Shown here: piece by piece, positions 7,064 to 14,244 of the stretch
How positions within the stretch are numbered: position 1 is the first letter of the stretch
How the letters are laid out: each line of letters begins with the position of its first letter
Assembly (NCBI GenBank): GCA_030151925.1
Contig: JASLCY010000326.1
Span: 1-14,805 of the forward strand
Length of the DNA stretch: 14,805 bases
Reading direction: 5' to 3'
Origin: Oligoflexus sp.
GTDB lineage: Bacteria; Bdellovibrionota_B; Oligoflexia; Oligoflexales; Oligoflexaceae
Position numbers and translations under genes: made by a program
Notes under the pieces: generated by a model
What the model was told of the DNA's origin: nothing
Databases searched by the model: none
What the model saw: the letters and a program-made list of their open reading frames with translations, nothing else

Positions 7064-7523
7064 TCTGCTGGGCGAGGTAGTTCGCCAGGCCGATGTTAGC
7101 GATCAGGCTCAACTGCGTCTCCAGCCAGTCCACGTGATTCTCCTCATCCTCCAAGATACTTTCGAATAGCTCGCGCGACGTGTGGTCCTTCAGATCGAAG
7201 GCGACCTGGATCGCTATCTTCAGCTTCGCGACCGCATCGTACTCGAGGGCGAGGTCGCTTTCGAACTGCTCCTTGACCGACTCGCCGATGTTGATCTTCA
7301 GGAGGCGCTGGACGTTGGGGATCCCTTCGAGGAAGAGGATCCGGTCCATCAGCTTCTCCGCGTGCTTCATCTCGTCGATCGACTCGTGGTAGATCTTGCC
7401 GGCGATGCGGTCGTAACCCCAGTCCTTGCACATGCGCGCATGCAAGAAGTATTGATTGATAGCCGTCAACTCACCCGTAAGGATTTCGTTCAACGCTTCG
7501 ATGATCTTGACTTCACCCTTCAT
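7044..7523 (-). CDS. bfr: Bacterioferritin
   Basis: The protein should form a 24-subunit haem-containing iron-storage cage with ferroxidase activity. The 159 residues give E. coli-like numbering throughout. Ferroxidase ligands are Glu18, Tyr25, Glu51, His54, Glu94, Glu127 and His130, and Met52 is the haem ligand. All are present ([42 protein letters not shown]). The start is set at ATG 7523, with GGGGGAG 6-7 nt upstream; a TTG five codons earlier would overlap that site. Its partner Bfd is encoded convergently with a 19-nt overlap, so the two are transcribed from separate promoters, allowing opposite control by iron. Confidence 0.97.
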   Translation of the reverse strand: MKGEVKIIEALNEILTGELTAINQYFLHARMCKDWGYDRIAGKIYHESIDEMKHAEKLMDRILFLEGIPNVQRLLKINIGESVKEQFESDLALEYDAVAKLKIAIQVAFDLKDHTSRELFESILEDEENHVDWLETQLSLIANIGLANYLAQQIQEASS

Positions 7524-7558
7524 CTTTCGCTCCCCCAAAAAAGGCCGTTGGAAAGTTA

Positions 7559-7587
7559 AAGATAACGGACTTCGCCGCGATTGCCAA
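7559..7587 (-). promoter_or_regulatory. Candidate bfr promoter
   Basis: Read on the minus strand, TTGGCA (plus 7582-7587), a 17-nt spacer and TATCTT (7559-7564) form a fair sigma70 promoter, 35 nt before the bfr ATG. A small GC-rich palindrome, GAGGCCG-c-CGGCCTC (7593-7607), lies just upstream of the -35. In the rest of the 212-nt gap between bfr and the dehydrogenase gene I see only a loose CACTTG-N12-CAAGTG dyad (7667-7690) upstream of the plus-strand gene. Confidence 0.45.
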
Positions 7588-7735
7588 GAAAAGAGGCCGC
7601 CGGCCTCAAACCGGGCAATTTCACTGCCGTTTGAGCGCCGGCGTTAAAAGGAATGAGAATCGAAATCACTTGGAGACTAGGAAACAAGTGGAATAAGAAT
7701 AGGGATGGATGTTTTTCCGGAAGGAGTCCTGGATC

Positions 7736-9097
7736 ATGGAAAGTATCAACCCGCATAATGGCAAGCTCATCCGCACCTATGAGAATCATGACGCGAAGGC
7801 GATCGAAGCGACCCTCGCGGCCGCGACGGAAAGATTCAAAACCTGGAAGGCGACTCCGCTCGAGGAGAGGGCTCAGCTCCTTCGCGCCCTCGCGCAGCAA
7901 TTCAGGCGCAACAAGAAAGAGCTCGCCTTCCTCATGGCCGACGAGATGGGCAAGGTCCTCGAGGACGGCCAGTCGGAAATCGAGAAGTGCGCGGTGGCCT
8001 GCGAATACTATGCCGACAACGGCGCAAAATTCCTGCGGGACGAAGAGGTGAAGACCGACGCCGCGAGGAGTTGGATCGCCTATGAACCCATCGGACCGGT
8101 CCTCGCCATCATGCCCTGGAATTTCCCGTTCTGGCAGGTGGTGCGTTTCGCGGCGCCCAACGTGATGGCGGGCAACGTCGGCATCCTCAAGCACGCCTCC
8201 AACGTCAGCGGCTGCTGCCTCGCGATCGAAGACCTCTTCAAACAAGCCGGATTCCCGAAGAACGTATTCTCGAGCCTGCTCGTCCCGAGCAAGGACGTCG
8301 AGAAGCTGATCGCGAACCCGATGATAAAGGCCGTGACCATCACCGGCAGCACCCCGGCCGGGAAATCCGTGGCGGAGACGGCCGGCAAGTACCTGAAGAA
8401 GTGCGTGCTCGAGCTCGGCGGCAGCGATCCTTATCTCGTGCTGGCCGATGCGGATGTGGAGGAGGCGGCGAAGATCTGCACGCAGAGTCGCCTGATCAAC
8501 GCGGGCCAGAGCTGTATCGCCGCCAAACGCTTCATCGTGAATGCCAAGGTCAAGGCCGCCTTCGAGAAGGCGATGGTCGAGGAGATGAAGAAGACCCCTT
8601 ACGGCGATCCGCGCGATCCGAAGAACAAGATCGGCCCTCAGGCGCGCATCGACCTGCGCGATCAATTGCATGAGCAGGTGAAGAAGAGCATCGGCGCGGG
8701 GGCGAAGCTGCTGGTCGGCGGGACGATCGATAAAAACGATCCAGGCGCCTATTACCCGCCCACGGTCCTCACCGACGTGAAGCCCGGCATGCCGGCTTTC
8801 GACGAAGAGCTCTTCGGGCCGGTCGCCGCGATCATCGAAGCCCATGACGACGAGGAAGCCGTCAGGCTCGCGAACGATTCCGAGTTCGGCCTCGGCGCCG
8901 CCGTCTTCAGCCGCGATACGGCCAAGGCCGAGAAGCTCGCCAAGGAGATCGAATCCGGTTCCGTCTTCATCAACGCCCTGGTGAAATCCGATGCGCGCCT
9001 GCCCTTCGGCGGCGTGAAGGAATCGGGCTACGGCCGCGAGCTCTCCTATTTCGCGATGCGCGAGTTCATGAACATCAAGACCATGTATCGCGCCTGA
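7736..9097 (+). CDS. Succinate-semialdehyde dehydrogenase, Sad/YneI type (aldehyde dehydrogenase family)
   Basis: The 453-residue NAD(P)-dependent enzyme should oxidise succinate semialdehyde to succinate, as in 4-aminobutyrate and putrescine breakdown. Landmarks are AIMPWNFPFWQ (124-134) with Asn129 of the oxyanion hole, TITGSTPAGK (201-210) in the cofactor site, LELGGSDP with the general base Glu226, and NAGQSCIAAKRF with the catalytic Cys260. The blocks KCVLELGGSDP, SDARLPFGGVKESGYGREL and YYPPTVLTDV closely recall E. coli Sad/YneI and GabD1 proteins. The start is taken at ATG 7736, with AAGGAG 9 nt upstream; the ATG nine codons earlier precedes that site. The gene stands alone, with a strong terminator after it. 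The substrate is inferred; another semialdehyde is possible. Confidence 0.9.
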   Translation: MESINPHNGKLIRTYENHDAKAIEATLAAATERFKTWKATPLEERAQLLRALAQQFRRNKKELAFLMADEMGKVLEDGQSEIEKCAVACEYYADNGAKFLRDEEVKTDAARSWIAYEPIGPVLAIMPWNFPFWQVVRFAAPNVMAGNVGILKHASNVSGCCLAIEDLFKQAGFPKNVFSSLLVPSKDVEKLIANPMIKAVTITGSTPAGKSVAETAGKYLKKCVLELGGSDPYLVLADADVEEAAKICTQSRLINAGQSCIAAKRFIVNAKVKAAFEKAMVEEMKKTPYGDPRDPKNKIGPQARIDLRDQLHEQVKKSIGAGAKLLVGGTIDKNDPGAYYPPTVLTDVKPGMPAFDEELFGPVAAIIEAHDDEEAVRLANDSEFGLGAAVFSRDTAKAEKLAKEIESGSVFINALVKSDARLPFGGVKESGYGRELSYFAMREFMNIKTMYRA

Positions 9098-9117
9098 TAT
9101 CAGGCTCGAAAAAGAAC

Positions 9118-9147
9118 AATCCCTGCAAGGCGATCCTTGCAGGGATT
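9118..9147. terminator. Two-way rho-independent terminator
   Basis: AATCCCTGCAAGG (9118-9130) and CCTTGCAGGGATT (9135-9147) form a perfect 13-bp stem with a CGAT tetraloop. On the plus strand it is followed by TTTCT-like bases after the dehydrogenase gene. On the minus strand it is followed by GTTCTTTTT after the convergent lipoprotein gene, so it can serve both. A separate 14-bp perfect palindrome (9092-9105) overlaps the dehydrogenase stop codon. Confidence 0.85.
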
Positions 9148-9175
9148 TCTAGTTCAGGGGGTAGACGCTTGGACC

Positions 9176-9880
9176 TTATTTCAAGAGGGTCAATGCCTGC
9201 GTTACCGCAGCGGCATTTCCGACTTTGAGATAACTGTCGACCGTGGTCGCTTTTTTATCGGTGATGGTGAGCTGGACGTTATCGAGCTCGATCTCCAGGA
9301 TCACCTTGTCGAGCGCGGTCGCGTAGTTCAGCGCGTCGGTCTCCCAGTGAGCGTAGTCGCCGGTATGGCCGAAGAGGTCGCTGCCGATGATCGAGTTGAG
9401 TTTACCGCTCGCGATCGATTTGCTGTCGGCCGCGTTGAGCACCGAGTAGGCGATGTTGGGGAAGCCGTTCAAGCTGGTCGCGTTCAAGTCGAACGAGACG
9501 TTCTGGTCTTTGATGGGGATGATGGAGCCGTCCTTGCAGCTCACGACCGAGAGCTCGTAGCGCAGGGTCTGGTTCGCGAGCGAGAAGTTGATGCCGCTCG
9601 ACAGGAGCTTTACCTGGGTGATGGACGCCTGGCTCGCGTCGCAGGCCGGAACGTTCGCGGCTACCGTCGTCGTAGTCGTGTCGGGGGTCGTCGTAGCCGT
9701 ATCCGTGGAAGCCGTGCTCGTATCCGTCTTCGCCACTTGATCGGCGGTCGTCTCCGCGTTCGCGGTCGTCTTCGCTTCGGGAACCTTAGCGGCCTGCACG
9801 CCGCCGCCGAACTTCTTGGTGGGCGAACAAGCCAAAGCCAATACTACTGGTGAAACCAAAGCGAGCTTCTTCAGACTCAT
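9176..9880 (-). CDS. Thr-rich lipoprotein of unknown function
   Basis: I do not recognise this 234-residue protein. The N-terminus MSLKKLALVSPVVLALAC is a lipoprotein signal, with Cys18 as the acylated residue, followed by SPTKKFGGG. Residues about 33-75 are a low-complexity Thr/Ala/Asp linker (TDTATTTPDTTTTTV). The remaining 155 residues look like a compact beta-rich domain with two cysteines (Cys80, Cys115) that could form a disulfide. The start is set at ATG 9880, with GGGGAGAG upstream; an upstream in-frame start would bury the signal sequence. It shares a terminator region with the convergent dehydrogenase gene and lies 152 nt downstream of the repressor gene on the same strand. That gap holds a GGCCT-c-AGGCC hairpin and no clear promoter. 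Confidence 0.8.
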   Translation of the reverse strand: MSLKKLALVSPVVLALACSPTKKFGGGVQAAKVPEAKTTANAETTADQVAKTDTSTASTDTATTTPDTTTTTVAANVPACDASQASITQVKLLSSGINFSLANQTLRYELSVVSCKDGSIIPIKDQNVSFDLNATSLNGFPNIAYSVLNAADSKSIASGKLNSIIGSDLFGHTGDYAHWETDALNYATALDKVILEIELDNVQLTITDKKATTVDSYLKVGNAAAVTQALTLLK

Positions 9881-10032
9881 AGCGACTCTCCCCGAAACGT
9901 GTTTTGTGATGAGAGAGGAGTTGCAGGTCCTGTGCCACAAGGGTTTCGTGGATAAACGTCAATGATTTCAAGGAGGCTCGCCCGGGCCTGAGGCCGGATC
10001 GTTGTCGGATTTCTGGGCGGTGACTGTCAGCT

Positions 10033-10689
10033 CTACGCTTTGTTGGGAAATGTAACAGGAACCCGCCTGTGGGATTCGGGATCATCCTCAGACCAATAGA
10101 GGGCGCCGCGCAGGATCATCCTTACCTCCTCCACGAGTCGCCTCTGGAGATTGTCCTGCTTATGCTTCGGCAGATCGAGCGCCTCGGCGCCGACGGTGAA
10201 CACCACGGCGACGATCGCCTCCGCCGCATAAGGGATAGCGGAGGAGGGATAGCCGGTGCCCTTGGTCGACTTCTGCAAGTCCTCGCTCACTTCGACCACG
10301 AATCGATCGATCTCCGAGTGGATCGCTTTGCGGAACGTGGAGCTCGCGCCCGATCTTTCGCCCAGGAACAGCCGGAAGAGGTTCTTATTCTCATTCACGT
10401 ATTCGAGGAAGATCTCCACCGAGGCCAGAGTCGCGCTGGCGTTGGTGCCGGTGCGGATGCGCCCCTCGCGGAGCAGGCGACGGAGCGAGAGGCCGACTTC
10501 ATCGAGCAGCGAGAGGCCGAGATCTTCCATGTCGCGGAAATGGCCGTAGAAAGCCGCAGGCGATAACCCGGCCGCTTGCGTGACCTCGCGGAGGCTCAAG
10601 GTCGAAAAACCCTTTTCCGCGCTCAATTCGAGAGCGGCGTCGATCAGTTTTCGCCGGTTGAGTAATTTCATGGACGAACGGGTTGTCAT
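10033..10689 (-). CDS. TetR-family repressor, FabR/DesT-like, of unsaturated fatty acid synthesis
   Basis: The 218-residue protein has an N-terminal helix-turn-helix (about 31-52: LSLREVTQAAGLSPAAFYGH) and a ligand-binding C-terminal domain. Beyond the general TetR pattern it matches E. coli FabR and Pseudomonas DesT in many places: FRDMEDLGLSLLDEVGLSLRRLLR, FRLFLGERSG, AIVAVVFTVGAEALD and RMILRGALYW. FabR and DesT sense the saturated to unsaturated acyl pool and control fabA/fabB or desaturase genes. The divergent neighbour is a desaturase, which fits this role. The start at ATG 10689 has GAGG just upstream; Met7 is an alternative. The candidate -10 of this gene lies inside an operator-like repeat, so autoregulation is likely. 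Confidence 0.88.
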   Translation of the reverse strand: MTTRSSMKLLNRRKLIDAALELSAEKGFSTLSLREVTQAAGLSPAAFYGHFRDMEDLGLSLLDEVGLSLRRLLREGRIRTGTNASATLASVEIFLEYVNENKNLFRLFLGERSGASSTFRKAIHSEIDRFVVEVSEDLQKSTKGTGYPSSAIPYAAEAIVAVVFTVGAEALDLPKHKQDNLQRRLVEEVRMILRGALYWSEDDPESHRRVPVTFPNKA

Positions 10690-10703
10690 CTAGCCTCTGT
10701 CCC

Positions 10704-10728
10704 TTTCACTATACAGTCGTTGTAGTCA
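10704..10728. promoter_or_regulatory. Operator-like site over the repressor gene promoter
   Basis: TTTCACTATACA (10704-10715) is the exact reverse complement of the 12 bp at 10795-10806 in front of the desaturase gene. A weaker opposite half, TTGTAGTCA (10720-10728), completes an imperfect dyad. Read on the minus strand it contains TATAGT (plus 10708-10713), a good -10 for the repressor gene, so a bound repressor would block its own transcription. Confidence 0.55.
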
Positions 10729-10782
10729 GTTTTTAGCGTTAAATCCAGCGAAATAAGGGTCCGCGAAAAACCCCTTGCCGAC

Positions 10783-10804
10783 TCACTAAACAGGTGTATA
10801 GTGA
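10783..10804. promoter_or_regulatory. Near-perfect 22-bp palindromic operator over the desaturase promoter
   Basis: The two 10-bp arms TCACTAAACA and TGTATAGTGA flank GG and match as inverted copies at 9 of 10 positions. The site covers the spacer and -10 of the promoter TTGCCG (10775-10780), N16, TATAGT (10797-10802). This placement suits repression of the desaturase by the divergent FabR/DesT-like protein. The AC-gap-GT centre recalls DesT/FabR sites, but identity of the bound protein is inferred from position. Confidence 0.6.
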
Positions 10805-10848
10805 AAATCGTCAGCCCTGAGGGGCTCCTTGGCACATTGAGGTAAACC

Positions 10849-11622
10849 ATGTCGATCCTATGGGCAACATTGATAGCATTTCTCATTGGTTACTTGATCA
10901 ATGCTTTCTACATCACTGTTCTCTATCATCGTGGTTTGACGCACCGGGCGATTGAAATGACACCAGGCCTCGAGCGCTTTTTGGCCGTGACCGGCAACTG
11001 GCTCACAGGCATCGACCCTAAGGCCTGGGCCTGCATGCATCGCCTGCACCATCTGTACTCCGATACGGAAGAGGATCCGCATAGCCCGGTTCATTACGGA
11101 ATCTTCGGCGTGATGAAAGGCCAGCTGCGTTCTTACGAGAAGATCCTGCGCGCGCTGAAAAAAGGTAAGCCGGAATACGAAGCGGTCGTGTCGGACATCA
11201 AATTCGACATCAATTTTGTGAATCGACACAAGCTCTGGTACATGCCTTATCTTCTGCACATCGCGATCGCCGTGGCCGTCAGCCTCCCCTTCCACAGCGC
11301 CTGGGTCGGCCTCGCCTACTTCCTCGGCATCATGAGCCACCCCGTCCAGGGTTGGATGGTGAATTCCATCGCGCACCATGCGGGCTACCGTAACTTCGAT
11401 AGCCCCGATAACTCGAAAAACAACCTCGTCGTGGCGTTCCTCGTCTTCGGCGAGGGTTATCAGAACAATCACCACACGCGACCGTTCGCCGCGAATTTCG
11501 CAGTGAAGCCTTGGGAGATCGATATCGGCTACGGCCTGTGCCTGGCTGGTGAGAAACTGGGCATCCTGCGTATTCCACGCAACGAACCGGCCTCGGCCGA
11601 TGAGGTGTTTTCACCGACCTGA
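10849..11622 (+). CDS. Membrane fatty-acid (acyl-CoA/acyl-lipid) desaturase
   Basis: The 257-residue di-iron membrane enzyme should insert a cis double bond into acyl chains. Histidine boxes are HRGLTH (27-32), HRLHH (64-68) and QNNHH (205-209) in GEGYQNNHHTRP; NSIAHHAG (172-179) supplies a further ligand. The first position of the third box is Gln instead of the usual His. Hydrophobic spans lie at about 4-25 and 135-163. It is shorter than animal stearoyl-CoA desaturases and starts just before the first His box. The ATG at 10849 has GAGGT 6-7 nt upstream. It is divergent from its likely repressor and shares an operator element with it. The stem GAGCCG/CGGCTC (11621-11637) at the stop codon may act as a weak terminator. 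Confidence 0.92.
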   Translation: MSILWATLIAFLIGYLINAFYITVLYHRGLTHRAIEMTPGLERFLAVTGNWLTGIDPKAWACMHRLHHLYSDTEEDPHSPVHYGIFGVMKGQLRSYEKILRALKKGKPEYEAVVSDIKFDINFVNRHKLWYMPYLLHIAIAVAVSLPFHSAWVGLAYFLGIMSHPVQGWMVNSIAHHAGYRNFDSPDNSKNNLVVAFLVFGEGYQNNHHTRPFAANFAVKPWEIDIGYGLCLAGEKLGILRIPRNEPASADEVFSPT

Positions 11623-11637
11623 GCCGAACGACGGCTC

Positions 11638-11962
11638 CATTTCGTCCGGTACTCGCCCCACGTATCGATGACATTGACGCTGGCTGATAGCCTCGCACGA
11701 TGTCGTCGATTTTTAATTTTGTGATCGTTGTGAAAACGAGAAAACATCACAATCAGGATCATGGCAAACTTATCCACCCGCTCCCCTATCATGATCTCGT
11801 CTTTAGATTCCCACCATTTACGTCTCTTTCTTGCTCTGAATTTCGTTTCAAAAACACAAAGATAAAAGAAGCCGGCCGATGATTTAAATTCCGGCGGCGA
11901 TGTTCAGCAGCCCGATCCCCGGGGATTTAATCGTCATGATTACGAGAATGGAGTCGTGATAC
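11638..11962. other. Gene-free AT-richer stretch with a dyad
   Basis: No gene is supported here; short open frames lack ribosome-binding sites and plausible protein sequence. Two dyads are visible. One is TGATC-g-TTGTGA, N13, TCACAA-tcag-GATCA (11722-11761), with an extra direct copy of TTGTGA at 11719-11724. The other is the 12-bp palindrome ATCCCCGGGGAT (11915-11926). The first may be an operator (the TTGTGA/TCACAA arms are CRP/FNR-like) or a transcript-end hairpin for the desaturase. Confidence 0.4.
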
Positions 11963-11991
11963 TTGTCAGGCGCGAGACGCCTATGCATAAT
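11963..11991 (+). promoter_or_regulatory. Promoter of the first copper oxidase gene
   Basis: TTGTCA (11963-11968), a 17-nt spacer and CATAAT (11986-11991) each match the sigma70 consensus at 5 of 6 positions. A small hairpin AGGCG-CGAGA-CGCCT (11968-11982) fills the spacer. The start would be near 11998. The same layout, with identical spacer and identical distance to the 22-nt leader element, occurs before the second oxidase gene. Confidence 0.6.
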
Positions 11992-12010
11992 CCCGCCATC
12001 CAAGCGCCAG

Positions 12011-12032
12011 AATCGCAAAGATTTTAGCAGAT
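12011..12032 (+). repeat. 22-nt leader element, copy 1
   Basis: This stretch, containing AAGATTTTAGCAGAT, recurs with 21 of 22 identities at 14200-14221. It starts 19 nt after the -10 hexamer and ends 27 nt before the ATG, so it lies inside the expected 5' untranslated leader. The bases just around it are much less alike between the copies. Confidence 0.7.
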
Positions 12033-12059
12033 CAAACTCAAACTCTTCGAGGTAACGAC

Positions 12060-14051
12060 ATGTCTCAACGCAAAGGCTCTCTCCTTTGTCTCGGCCTGCT
12101 TGCTGCATTGGCCTGTGCGTCGTCAGCTTCCGCAAACGATCGTGTTGGTCGTTTCGGTCCGGTCATCGATTGGCCGCTGATCCCCGTGCACATCTCCCTC
12201 CTGCCAAACGGCAAGGTCTTCTCGTTCGGTACCGATCGCGCGGGTAACCAACAAGCTTATATCTACGATACCTGGGACTTCTACCAAGGTTGGACGCATA
12301 ATACCTTCGATACGCAGCTCGGCACCGACAGCTTCTGCGGAAGCGCCGACCTCCTCCCGAGCGGCGACGTGCTCATCGGCGGCGGCGACACTCGCAACCC
12401 CATCAACTTCGGCATTCGCAGCACCAACTTCTTCAAGACTCAGATCGAAGTCGATAAGTCCCGCACTCCCGTCGATCGCGGCGCGGACATGGCTTTCGCT
12501 CGCTGGTATCCTTCGCTCATCACCCTGCCGAGCGGCGAGGCTCTCATCCAAGGCGGTAAGGACGGCGGCGGTGCCCCGGTCCTCACTCCGGAAATCTTCG
12601 ACGGCAACTGGCGTTCGCTCTTCGGTGCGACGAACAACGACATCTGGAACGACGGCGAAGGCAAGTGGTTCTATCCGCGCAGCTGGGTCGCTCCGAACGG
12701 TCGCGTTTTCGGTATGACCGGTAACGTGATGTACTTCCTCGATACGGCCGGCAACGGCGGCACCCAAATCGCCGGTTACCTCCCTAACAAAACTCGCTCG
12801 CACATCTCCTCGGCCGTCATGTACCGCCCGGGTCAAATCCTGCAGACCGGCGGCAGCACCGACGGCGATACGCAGGCTCCCGGTTCGAACCAGGCGATCA
12901 CCGTTGATATCAACAGCGGCTGGCCTGTCGTTCAAGACGCTCCTAACATGGCCCGCGCCCGCGTCTGGGGCAACGCGACCGTGCTTGCGAACGGTGAAGT
13001 CCTGGTCTCCGGCGGCAGCCAGTTCGAAAACAAAGACATCAACCCGGCGAAGACCGCCGAAATCTGGAACCCGGACTCTCGTCAGTTCCGTGACGTCGCG
13101 ACCGCGCAGATGTCACGCCTCTACCACTCGGTATCGATCCTTCTTCCGGACGGTTCGGTCCTTACGGGCGGCGGCGGCGCGCCAGGCCCTTACACGAACA
13201 AGAACATCGAGATCTACTATCCGCCTTACCTCTTCCACGGCAATGACTTCGCGAATGACCGCCCGACGATCGGCAACTTCGATCTTCACCAGCAGTACAA
13301 CGCGCAAGTCACCATTCCCTATGGCGGTGACGTGGCTCGCGTAACCCTCGTCCGCAACGGTTCGACGACTCACTCGTTCGACACGGGGCAGCGTTTCCAA
13401 GAATTGAACTTCAAGAGCAACGGCGGCAGCGTAACAGTATCGTTCCCGGGTTCTCCGAACATCGCGCCTCCCGGCTACTACATGCTGTTCTTCATCAACG
13501 GCGCCGGCGTGCCTTCGATGGCGAAGATCATGTTCCTCGGTAACGGCGGCGGCGGCCCGGTCGGCGTTCCGAACGGCACTCCCGTGACGCCCGTTATCCC
13601 GAACAACCCCGTCCATGACGGCGTTCAAATCGGCAACACCTACACTCTCACCGTTCGTGCGAGCGGCCGTTGCCTCGATATCCCGAACGGCTCGGCGGAT
13701 GATAACATCCAGGCTCGCGGCTGGGATTGCAATAACTCCGGCGCGCAGCACTTCCGCCTCCAGGCTTCGGGCCAAGGCGGTTTCAACCTCGTGAACGCTC
13801 AGACCGGCAAGTGCCTCGATATCGAATGGGGCCGCGCGGACAACGGCACGCGTATCCTCCAGTACCAATGCACCGGTAACGCCAACCAATCGTTCCATGT
13901 CCAGGCCGGCGTCGACGGTTCCTATTCGATCCACTCGGATGCGACCGGCAAATGCCTCGACCTCGCGGGCGGCGCTCAGGAGAACGGCGCGAACCTTCAG
14001 GAATGGGATTGCTTCGGCGGATCCGTGAACCAAGAATTCTGGTTCAAATAA
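12060..14051 (+). CDS. Secreted galactose-oxidase-like copper radical oxidase with C-terminal ricin-type lectin domain
   Basis: This 663-residue exported enzyme should oxidise an alcohol or aldehyde with O2, giving H2O2. A Sec signal ends near SASA (22-25). A kelch propeller fills about 26-390: SFCGSAD carries Cys93 of the Cys-Tyr cofactor, ARWYPS carries Tyr150, and RLYHSVSILLPDG carries Tyr355 and His356. An early-set domain (about 400-492) carries the last copper ligand, His438, in TTHSFDTGQR, and ends in APPGYYMLFFINGAGVPS. By comparison with galactose oxidase all cofactor residues are present. A Gly/Pro linker (494-518) leads to a ricin B/CBM13 trefoil with cysteine pairs 538/557, 585/604 and 632/651, exactly 47 residues apart. 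The ATG at 12060 has GAGGTAA upstream. A close paralogue follows. Relatives include Stigmatella FbfB and Streptomyces GlxA; the substrate is unknown. Confidence 0.92.
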   Translation: MSQRKGSLLCLGLLAALACASSASANDRVGRFGPVIDWPLIPVHISLLPNGKVFSFGTDRAGNQQAYIYDTWDFYQGWTHNTFDTQLGTDSFCGSADLLPSGDVLIGGGDTRNPINFGIRSTNFFKTQIEVDKSRTPVDRGADMAFARWYPSLITLPSGEALIQGGKDGGGAPVLTPEIFDGNWRSLFGATNNDIWNDGEGKWFYPRSWVAPNGRVFGMTGNVMYFLDTAGNGGTQIAGYLPNKTRSHISSAVMYRPGQILQTGGSTDGDTQAPGSNQAITVDINSGWPVVQDAPNMARARVWGNATVLANGEVLVSGGSQFENKDINPAKTAEIWNPDSRQFRDVATAQMSRLYHSVSILLPDGSVLTGGGGAPGPYTNKNIEIYYPPYLFHGNDFANDRPTIGNFDLHQQYNAQVTIPYGGDVARVTLVRNGSTTHSFDTGQRFQELNFKSNGGSVTVSFPGSPNIAPPGYYMLFFINGAGVPSMAKIMFLGNGGGGPVGVPNGTPVTPVIPNNPVHDGVQIGNTYTLTVRASGRCLDIPNGSADDNIQARGWDCNNSGAQHFRLQASGQGGFNLVNAQTGKCLDIEWGRADNGTRILQYQCTGNANQSFHVQAGVDGSYSIHSDATGKCLDLAGGAQENGANLQEWDCFGGSVNQEFWFK

Positions 14052-14082
14052 TCTGCTCATGATGAGTGCATGACCAAAAAAT

Positions 14083-14116
14083 AAGCCTCGCATCTTTTGG
14101 ATGCGGGGCTTTTTTT
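14083..14116 (+). terminator. Rho-independent terminator after the first copper oxidase
   Basis: AAGCCTCGCATC (14083-14094) pairs with GATGCGGGGCTT (14100-14111) through 12 bp, with one U.G pair and a TTTTG loop. A run of seven T (14110-14116) follows. It ends the first oxidase transcript 32 nt after the stop codon, so the downstream paralogue needs its own promoter. Confidence 0.92.
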
Positions 14117-14151
14117 ATGATCGCGATGACAATCAATAATTACCCACCAAC

Positions 14152-14180
14152 TTGATCTTCGATTTTGCGAAGCGCATACT
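14152..14180 (+). promoter_or_regulatory. Promoter of the second copper oxidase gene
   Basis: TTGATC (14152-14157), a 17-nt spacer and CATACT (14175-14180) mirror the promoter of the first copy. They are followed by the same 19-nt distance to the 22-nt element. The hexamers alone are only fair matches to sigma70; the parallel with the first copy raises confidence. Confidence 0.5.
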
Positions 14181-14199
14181 GCCCTCGAAAACAAGCCGA

Positions 14200-14221
14200 A
14201 ATCGCTAAGATTTTAGCAGAT
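14200..14221 (+). repeat. 22-nt leader element, copy 2
   Basis: It is identical to the copy at 12011-12032 except for one base (CTAAG here against CAAAG). It lies 19 nt after the -10 and ends 23 nt before the ATG at 14245. Here it contains a small dyad, CTAA-gatt-TTAG. Confidence 0.7.
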
Positions 14222-14244
14222 GCAACTCATTCGAGGTGAATCCC

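Noticed and set aside
7556..8845. 429-codon open frame on the minus strand opposite the aldehyde dehydrogenase gene
   Set aside because: It is a shadow of a certain aldehyde dehydrogenase gene, with biased composition and no domain or ribosome-binding site.
12060..12134. Lipobox-like ALAC in the signal of the first copper oxidase
   Set aside because: The paralogue has no cysteine in its signal yet shares the same mature start NDRVGRFGP, so signal peptidase I cleavage at AxA is more likely.
13113..14093. 326-codon minus-strand open frame opposite the first copper oxidase gene
   Set aside because: It lies antisense to a well-supported gene and runs through its terminator region; the composition is that of a GC shadow.
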